This document shows positions 5,723 through 9,031 of a stretch of DNA of 9,031 nucleotides, piece after piece. The notes beneath the pieces are model-generated. The model was not told where the DNA came from, searched no databases, and was given only the letters and a program-made list of their open reading frames with translations. The stretch is from the NCBI GenBank assembly GCA_028288545.1, contig JAQBNQ010000470.1, positions 1 through 9,031 of the forward strand. The letters are read 5' to 3'. Each line of letters opens with the position of its first letter. Position 1 is the stretch's first letter. A program made the position numbers and the translations under genes. Origin of the DNA: Bacteroidota bacterium. Lineage in GTDB: Bacteria > Bacteroidota > Bacteroidia > Chitinophagales > LD1.

Positions 5723-5731
5723 CAAAAAGTA
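5723..5731 (-). promoter_or_regulatory. Candidate -7 box of queG (TACTTTTTG)
   Basis: On the minus strand TACTTTTTG is followed by GCG, 14 bp before the queG ATG. It matches TAnnTTTG with one extra T and has the same GC-rich tail as the other candidate promoters in the window. No TTTG is seen about 18 bp upstream. Confidence 0.3.
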
Positions 5732-5781
5732 CAAAAAATATTAATTCTTACGAATCGGGCTCTCTTTGATTTTGTTTGAAT

Positions 5782-5789
5782 TAGTTTAG
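5782..5789 (+). promoter_or_regulatory. Candidate -7 box of the SMase-like gene (TAGTTTAG)
   Basis: TAGTTTAG followed by CCGC lies 32 bp before the ATG at 5822, which leaves room for a leader of about 25 bases. TTTG words occur upstream at 5765-5768 and 5771-5774, but the spacers (13 and 7 bp) are shorter than the 18 bp seen at queA and the DUF2795-type gene. Confidence 0.35.
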
Positions 5790-5821
5790 CCGCAAATCTC
5801 ATCGTTTTTTAATTCCCTACT

Positions 5822-6715
5822 ATGAATTTCTTAAAAATCGGGCTTCTTCTGCTCTTATTTATTGGCTTTAGAGACTCCGCGTTAATGGCTGTGCCCATAG
5901 GGAAACCACTTGGTGAAAACGTGGATGATGAGCGCAATTTGAAGATACTTTCGTGGAATATTTACATGTTGCCCAAGTTAGCACCTTGTAAAGGCAGACG
6001 CGAAAGAGCCCATGCTATTGTGGCTGAGTTAAAGGATAAAGACTTTGATATCATCGTTTTTGAAGAGGCTTTTTTGCCGGCATCACGCAAAATAATATTA
6101 GCGGGTCTGGGATCTCAATATCAATTTCAATATGGCCCGGTTAATAATACGCCTAACTTAAAAAGTAACGGCGGCGTATGGGTTTTAAGTAAAGTGAAGA
6201 TGAGCATTGTTAAAACGATTAAGTTTAACGATTGTGCCACCTGGGACTGTTTGGTACGGAAAGGGGCAATGTTGCTGGAAGGCACCTGGAATGGTAAACC
6301 TTTCCAGGTAATGGGAACGCACTTGCAGGCAGATGAGTACCAGAACATCCGGTACAAGCAAATGGACCAGATATACATGGAACTGTTAGCGCCCTACAGA
6401 AGGGAAGGAGTGCCTCAACTGGTTTGCGGTGATATGAATACCGAAGTAGAGATAAAAGAACGCTACTGCGCTATGCTTGACTGCTTTGGAGCTGAGAACG
6501 GTGAAATATCAGGGATTGAAAAGTGCACTTATGACGGCTGTAACAATAACATAGCCCAGAGTTTCGGGGTTAAAAACAAAACTACTTACGATTATATACT
6601 GGTGCGCAATAACGGCATCAAAATAAAATCTGTTAAACGCTTTGTAAGCGTCCTCAAAAAAGGCAAAAAATACCTGTCAGACCACTACGGTATTGTGTGC
6701 GAGCTGAAATTTTAG
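5822..6715 (+). CDS. Secreted endonuclease/exonuclease/phosphatase-fold enzyme, sphingomyelinase C-like
   Basis: The 297-residue protein has a signal peptide (hydrophobic residues 5-16, possible cleavage after A23) and the full catalytic set of the metal-dependent phosphodiesterase fold: N46 (SWNIYMLP), E82 (VFEEAF), H167 (GTHLQAD), D204 and N206 (CGDMNTE), D257 (YDYILV), and D287-H288 (LSDHYG). N-I-YML after the strand, GTHLQA, GDMN and SDHY match the neutral sphingomyelinase/phospholipase C branch (Bacillus cereus SMase) better than AP endonucleases or DNase I. Such enzymes cleave sphingophospholipids to ceramide and a phospho-headgroup using Mg2+. It has nine cysteines in the mature part (including C138, C143, C235 and C240), consistent with oxidising conditions outside the cytoplasm. 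It stands alone between queG (divergent) and queA (131 bp downstream). Fold and export are firm; the substrate is inferred, and a nuclease or phosphatase remains possible. Confidence 0.82.
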   Translation: MNFLKIGLLLLLFIGFRDSALMAVPIGKPLGENVDDERNLKILSWNIYMLPKLAPCKGRRERAHAIVAELKDKDFDIIVFEEAFLPASRKIILAGLGSQYQFQYGPVNNTPNLKSNGGVWVLSKVKMSIVKTIKFNDCATWDCLVRKGAMLLEGTWNGKPFQVMGTHLQADEYQNIRYKQMDQIYMELLAPYRREGVPQLVCGDMNTEVEIKERYCAMLDCFGAENGEISGIEKCTYDGCNNNIAQSFGVKNKTTYDYILVRNNGIKIKSVKRFVSVLKKGKKYLSDHYGIVCELKF

Positions 6716-6738
6716 GCCAAATAAGTTTCCACATCGGC

Positions 6739-6768
6739 TTTGTTATTCAGATACTAAAGTTATTTTTG
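6739..6768 (+). promoter_or_regulatory. Promoter of queA (TTTG, 18 bp, TATTTTTG)
   Basis: TTTG at 6739-6742 and TATTTTTG at 6761-6768 are separated by 18 bp, a near-ideal Bacteroidota sigma-A promoter (TTTG/TAnnTTTG). Transcription should start near 6775, giving a leader of about 70 bases before the queA ATG. The same two boxes with the same spacer occur before the DUF2795-type gene. This argues that queA is transcribed separately from the SMase-like gene. Confidence 0.72.
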
Positions 6769-6774
6769 CCGCTC

Positions 6775-6822
6775 GAAATTTCAGCGCTATTGCTGCAACG
6801 GAAATTTCAGTTTGAATTCCGT
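6775..6822 (+). repeat. Repeats and hairpins in the queA leader
   Basis: GAAATTTCAG occurs exactly twice, at 6775-6784 and 6801-6810. Small stems are possible at CAGC (6782-6785) with GCTG (6792-6795), and at ACGGAA (6798-6803) with TTCCGT (6817-6822). All lie in the predicted untranslated leader. No preQ1-riboswitch-like sequence is evident. They could affect mRNA stability or translation, or be chance in AT-rich sequence. Confidence 0.4.
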
Positions 6823-6846
6823 AAAATTCAAAATCCAATATAAATT

Positions 6847-7896
6847 ATGAAACTCTCCAGTTTTGGTTTTAATCTTCCCAAAGAACTAATTGCACAATAC
6901 CCTGCCAAGAACCGCGACGAATCGCGCATGATGGTTATTGACCGCAAAACAAAAAAGATCGAACACAAGAAATTTTCTGATTCGTTAAAGTATTTTGGCG
7001 ACGGTGATGTACTGATACTGAACAATACCAAGGTATTTCCTGCCCGCTTATACGGTACCAAAGAAAAGACAGGCGCCAAGATTGAAGTGTTTTTACTGCG
7101 CGAATTGAACCAGGGCCAGTTTTTATGGGATGTACTGGTTGACCCTGCCCGTAAGATACGCGTTGGTAACAAACTTTACTTTGGTCAAAATGACGACCTG
7201 ATAGCTGAAGTAGTAGATAACACTACCAGCCGCGGCAGAACGATCCGCTTTTTGTATGATGGCGATTACGAAAAGTTTAAAAAGGTATTATACGGTTTGG
7301 GCGAAACACCCCTGCCTAAGTATATTAAGCGCCCGGTTGAGCCTTTGGATGCCGAGCGTTACCAAACAGTTTATGCCCGCGTGGAAGGAGCTGTAGCAGC
7401 ACCAACCGCCGGAATGCACTTTAGCCGCGAATTGTTAAAGAGGTTTGAAATTAAAGGCATCGAGCTGGCTGAGGTTACCCTCCATACAGGCCTGGGTACC
7501 TTCCGCACTATTGATGTAGAAGATCTTAGCAAGCACAAGATGGATGCTGAGGAAATAATTATCCCCGAAAAGGCGGTAAAAGTGGTTAACACGGCAAAGG
7601 ATGCTCATAAAAAGATCTGCGCTGTTGGTACTACCACTATGAGGGCTATTGAATCGGCGGTTTCGGCTGAACATTACCTGAAGCCTTATAAAGGATGGAC
7701 CAACCTGTTTATTCACCCACCGTATGACTTTAGCATAGCTAACGCCATGATGACCAATTTCCATATGCCTAAGTCGAGTTTGTTAATTATGGCAAGTGCT
7801 TTTGGCGGGTATGACCTTATAATGAAAGCCTACGAGGTGGCTGTTAAAGAAAAGTACCGCTTTAGCACCTACGGAGATGTAATGCTTATGATTTAA
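6847..7896 (+). CDS. queA: S-adenosylmethionine:tRNA ribosyltransferase-isomerase QueA
   Basis: QueA transfers and isomerises the ribosyl group of S-adenosylmethionine onto preQ1 at tRNA position 34, giving epoxyqueuosine-tRNA, the substrate of QueG. The 349-residue protein is full length and matches the family from end to end: the N-terminal FNLPKELIAQYPA, the strand DVLILNNTKVFPARL (about 54-68), PLPKYIKRP, YQTVYA...GAVAAPTAGMHF (about 173-193), LAEVTLHTGLGTF, the VGTTTMRAIES block, LFIHPPYDF, and the C-terminal TNFHMPKSSLLIMASAF. The start at 6847 gives the usual opening and lies after a strong promoter. In many Bacteroidota, as I recall, queA belongs to a ftsX-DUF3098-uppP-truB-queA cluster; here it lies upstream of ftsX with its own promoter, separated by the DUF2795-type gene. 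Assignment is very secure. Confidence 0.97.
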   Translation: MKLSSFGFNLPKELIAQYPAKNRDESRMMVIDRKTKKIEHKKFSDSLKYFGDGDVLILNNTKVFPARLYGTKEKTGAKIEVFLLRELNQGQFLWDVLVDPARKIRVGNKLYFGQNDDLIAEVVDNTTSRGRTIRFLYDGDYEKFKKVLYGLGETPLPKYIKRPVEPLDAERYQTVYARVEGAVAAPTAGMHFSRELLKRFEIKGIELAEVTLHTGLGTFRTIDVEDLSKHKMDAEEIIIPEKAVKVVNTAKDAHKKICAVGTTTMRAIESAVSAEHYLKPYKGWTNLFIHPPYDFSIANAMMTNFHMPKSSLLIMASAFGGYDLIMKAYEVAVKEKYRFSTYGDVMLMI

Positions 7897-7985
7897 TTAT
7901 CCGGAACTGTTTTTTGAAGTTTTAGTGTAATATTCAATGTTCACAATCGGTGCGGAATAATTTCTGGTAAAAAAAGTACAATGAG

Positions 7986-8015
7986 TTTGTTCTTATTTAG
8001 AAAAAATTATTTTTG
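7986..8015 (+). promoter_or_regulatory. Promoter of the DUF2795-type gene (TTTG, 18 bp, TATTTTTG)
   Basis: TTTG at 7986-7989 and TATTTTTG at 8008-8015 are 18 bp apart, identical in boxes and spacer to the queA promoter and followed by CGCCC. The expected start near 8022 leaves a leader of about 22 bases that contains a Shine-Dalgarno-like AAGGA (8031-8035), 8 bp before the ATG. That site is unusual in this window, where most genes have none. Confidence 0.75.
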
Positions 8016-8043
8016 CGCCCTAATAGAAAAAAGGAAATAGCCT

Positions 8044-8265
8044 ATGTTTTGGACGCTTGAATTGGCCTCATATCTGGAAGATGCCCCCTGGCCATCCACA
8101 AAGGATGAGTTGATTGACTTCTCTATCCGCTCGGGAGCACCGGTGGAAGTAATAGAGAATTTACAGGAATTAGATGATGATGGTGAACTGTATGAGGGCA
8201 TTGAAGATATATGGCCCGACTACCCCACTAAAGAAGATTTCTTCTTTAACGAGGATGAGCATTGA
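8044..8265 (+). CDS. Small acidic DUF2795-type protein
   Basis: This 73-residue protein is extremely acidic: 22 Asp/Glu against 3 Lys/Arg by my count, with a run of three Asp at residues 44-46 and an acidic C-terminus (FFFNEDEH). There is no signal peptide or membrane segment, so it should be cytoplasmic. The middle (PSTKDELIDFSIRSG, then APVEVIENLQEL) looks like two helices of a small helix-turn-helix-like fold. That fits DUF2795, which I recall as a small conserved family in Bacteroidota with almost this sequence. Molecular function is unknown to me; candidates are a protein-binding adaptor or a factor for a basic partner such as the ribosome or polymerase. It has its own consensus promoter, a Shine-Dalgarno-like site and a terminator, so it is probably a well-expressed single-gene unit. 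Confidence 0.85.
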   Translation: MFWTLELASYLEDAPWPSTKDELIDFSIRSGAPVEVIENLQELDDDGELYEGIEDIWPDYPTKEDFFFNEDEH

Positions 8266-8300
8266 TTTGCAAAACGCCAGAACTACAGAAACAAATACAG

Positions 8301-8332
8301 AAAACCGCTCTTGAAATTGGGGCGGTTTTTTT
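8301..8332 (+). terminator. Intrinsic terminator of the DUF2795-type gene
   Basis: AAAACCGC (8301-8308) pairs perfectly with GCGGTTTT (8322-8329), extended by a T-G wobble and a C-G pair around a 9-base loop. The right arm runs into seven T (8326-8332). It lies 35 bp after the stop codon, and the A-rich left side could make it work on the opposite strand too. It separates the small gene from ftsX. Confidence 0.85.
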
Positions 8333-8410
8333 ATTGGGGACGGCTTGGCTGAAGTGATAAAAGTTGTGAAGTTTTTTTAGACAGTCAACAATTAAAACCC
8401 CGAAACATAG

Positions 8411-8441
8411 TTGTGAAATAGACTTGTTGAGGTTAAGTTTG
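8411..8441 (+). promoter_or_regulatory. Candidate promoter of ftsX (TTG, 20 bp, TAAGTTTG)
   Basis: TAAGTTTG at 8434-8441 fits TAnnTTTG exactly. A TTG at 8411-8413 lies 20 bp upstream, slightly longer than the 18-bp spacer of the other two good promoters. The start would fall near 8448, about 14 bases before the proposed TTG start codon at 8462, which supports that start over any more distant one. Confidence 0.5.
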
Positions 8442-8461
8442 ATGCAATAAAATTATTTAAG

Positions 8462-9031
8462 TTGACCAACGGCAAACACGCATCCTACTTTGATGCCATT
8501 TTTGGTATAACCCTGGTATTATTTGTACTGGGCCTTGCCGCTACCTGGGGCTTTGAAGCCCATAAGTCCTCCATTGGGCTTAAGGAGAACCTGGCGGTAG
8601 AGGTAGTTTTAAGAGATAGTTTAGGAGTTGAGAAGGTAGCCGCCGTTCAAAAGATGGTAGAGGGCAAACCTTACGTTAAAAATGTAAGGTATATTTCTAA
8701 AGACGAAGCTGCTAAAATATTGCAAAAAGATCTGGGTGAGAATTTCCTGGATATATTAGGCTTTAACCCGCTTTATGCTTCTTTCAGCCTTAACCTGCAC
8801 GGCGACTTTGCCAATAAGGATAGTATCAGTTTTATCAAGGCCGACCTGGCGAAAATTGCGGAGGTAAAACAGGTTAACGTTCAAAACCTGATACTGGAAT
8901 CTTTGGATAAAAAAGTTAACCGCGACTCGTTTGTGATTTTGATTGTGGCCTGTGCCCTGCTTGTTTTTGCCGTTTCGCTGATATTTAATACTATAAGACT
9001 GGCTATGTTCTCCAACAGGTTTACCATTAAG
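8462..9031 (+). CDS. ftsX: Cell-division ABC-transporter-like permease FtsX, N-terminal part, truncated by window edge
   Basis: The frame is open for 190 codons to the window end. FtsX is the membrane partner of the FtsE ATPase at the division site and controls peptidoglycan hydrolases. Visible are a short cytoplasmic start, transmembrane helix 1 (about residues 12-31), the extracytoplasmic FtsX domain (about 40-150; LAVEVVLRDSLG, YVKNVRYISKDEAAKIL, LGFNPLYASFSLNL, EVKQVNVQNLILES), and helix 2 (about 160-182) running into FNTIRLAMFSNRFTIK, a hallmark of Bacteroidota FtsX. No ATG exists in frame before the domain: the frame is closed by TGA at 8414-8416, and TTG at 8462 is the best start. An ATA at 8447 is the only other plausible initiator. 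ftsE is not adjacent upstream, as is usual, to my knowledge, in this phylum. Identity is firm; the start is moderately sure. Confidence 0.92.
   Translation, partial: MTNGKHASYFDAIFGITLVLFVLGLAATWGFEAHKSSIGLKENLAVEVVLRDSLGVEKVAAVQKMVEGKPYVKNVRYISKDEAAKILQKDLGENFLDILGFNPLYASFSLNLHGDFANKDSISFIKADLAKIAEVKQVNVQNLILESLDKKVNRDSFVILIVACALLVFAVSLIFNTIRLAMFSNRFTIK

Noticed and set aside
5822..6715. Xth-type AP endonuclease for DNA repair
   Set aside because: The signal peptide and cysteine content imply export, and the GTHLQA, GDMN and SDHY context fits the SMase/phospholipase branch better than DNA repair enzymes.
6775..6846. preQ1 riboswitch before queA
   Set aside because: No preQ1-I-type C-rich stem-loop followed by an A-rich tail is visible; only short AT-rich stems are present.
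7371..7764. Minus-strand frames of 73 and 109 codons opposite queA
   Set aside because: queA is full length and conserved throughout; these are shadows of its codon pattern.
8007..8201. A 64-codon serine-rich minus-strand frame
   Set aside because: It is the complement of the acidic DUF2795-type gene (GAx codons give Ser-rich antisense); the + strand has promoter, Shine-Dalgarno-like site and terminator.

Overview
The window looks like a chromosomal, mostly housekeeping segment of a Bacteroidota genome, most likely from the Sphingobacteriales (Mucilaginibacter/Pedobacter-like). The taxonomy is inferred from three things: promoters of the Bacteroidota type (TTTG, 18 bp, TAnnTTTG) with little use of Shine-Dalgarno sites, a 73-residue DUF2795-type protein of the kind seen in that phylum, and phylum-typical intergenic repeats (TTTGAAAC runs, GGATTTCGGAATT inverted repeats, CCCCTCC/GGGGAGG hairpins). 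Base composition is moderately AT-rich and even across the genes, so nothing suggests a recent genomic island.

Layout. Positions 1-533 (-) hold the N-terminal part of a heptosyltransferase-like GT9 glycosyltransferase. Divergent from it is a + strand group: galT (707-1747), galK (1804-2898) and a MiaE-type tRNA hydroxylase (3017-3598), followed by a small DoxX-type membrane protein (3706-4056). Convergent to these are a 119-residue lipoprotein (4146-4505, -) and queG (4782-5708, -). Divergent from queG is a secreted endonuclease/exonuclease/phosphatase-fold enzyme resembling bacterial sphingomyelinase C (5822-6715, +). Then come queA (6847-7896, +), the acidic DUF2795-type gene (8044-8265, +) with a clear terminator, and the N-terminal 190 codons of ftsX (from 8462, running off the end).

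How the genes work together. GalK and GalT are the galactose-1-phosphate steps of the Leloir pathway. QueA and QueG are consecutive late steps of queuosine synthesis (preQ1-tRNA to epoxyqueuosine-tRNA to queuosine-tRNA), and with MiaE they make three tRNA-modification genes in under 5 kb. The GT9 enzyme, the SMase-like enzyme, the lipoprotein and FtsX relate to the envelope.

I found no mobile element with a transposase, CRISPR array, tRNA/rRNA or defence system. The less ordinary content is mostly non-coding: a palindromic repeat that has become the last 25 codons of galT, an octamer tandem repeat spanning the galK stop, an 81-bp palindrome after the miaE-type gene, a cluster of GTGACTACCCC motifs before the lipoprotein gene, and a promoter layout shared by several genes. 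No gap between genes exceeds 300 bp; the largest is 4506-4781.
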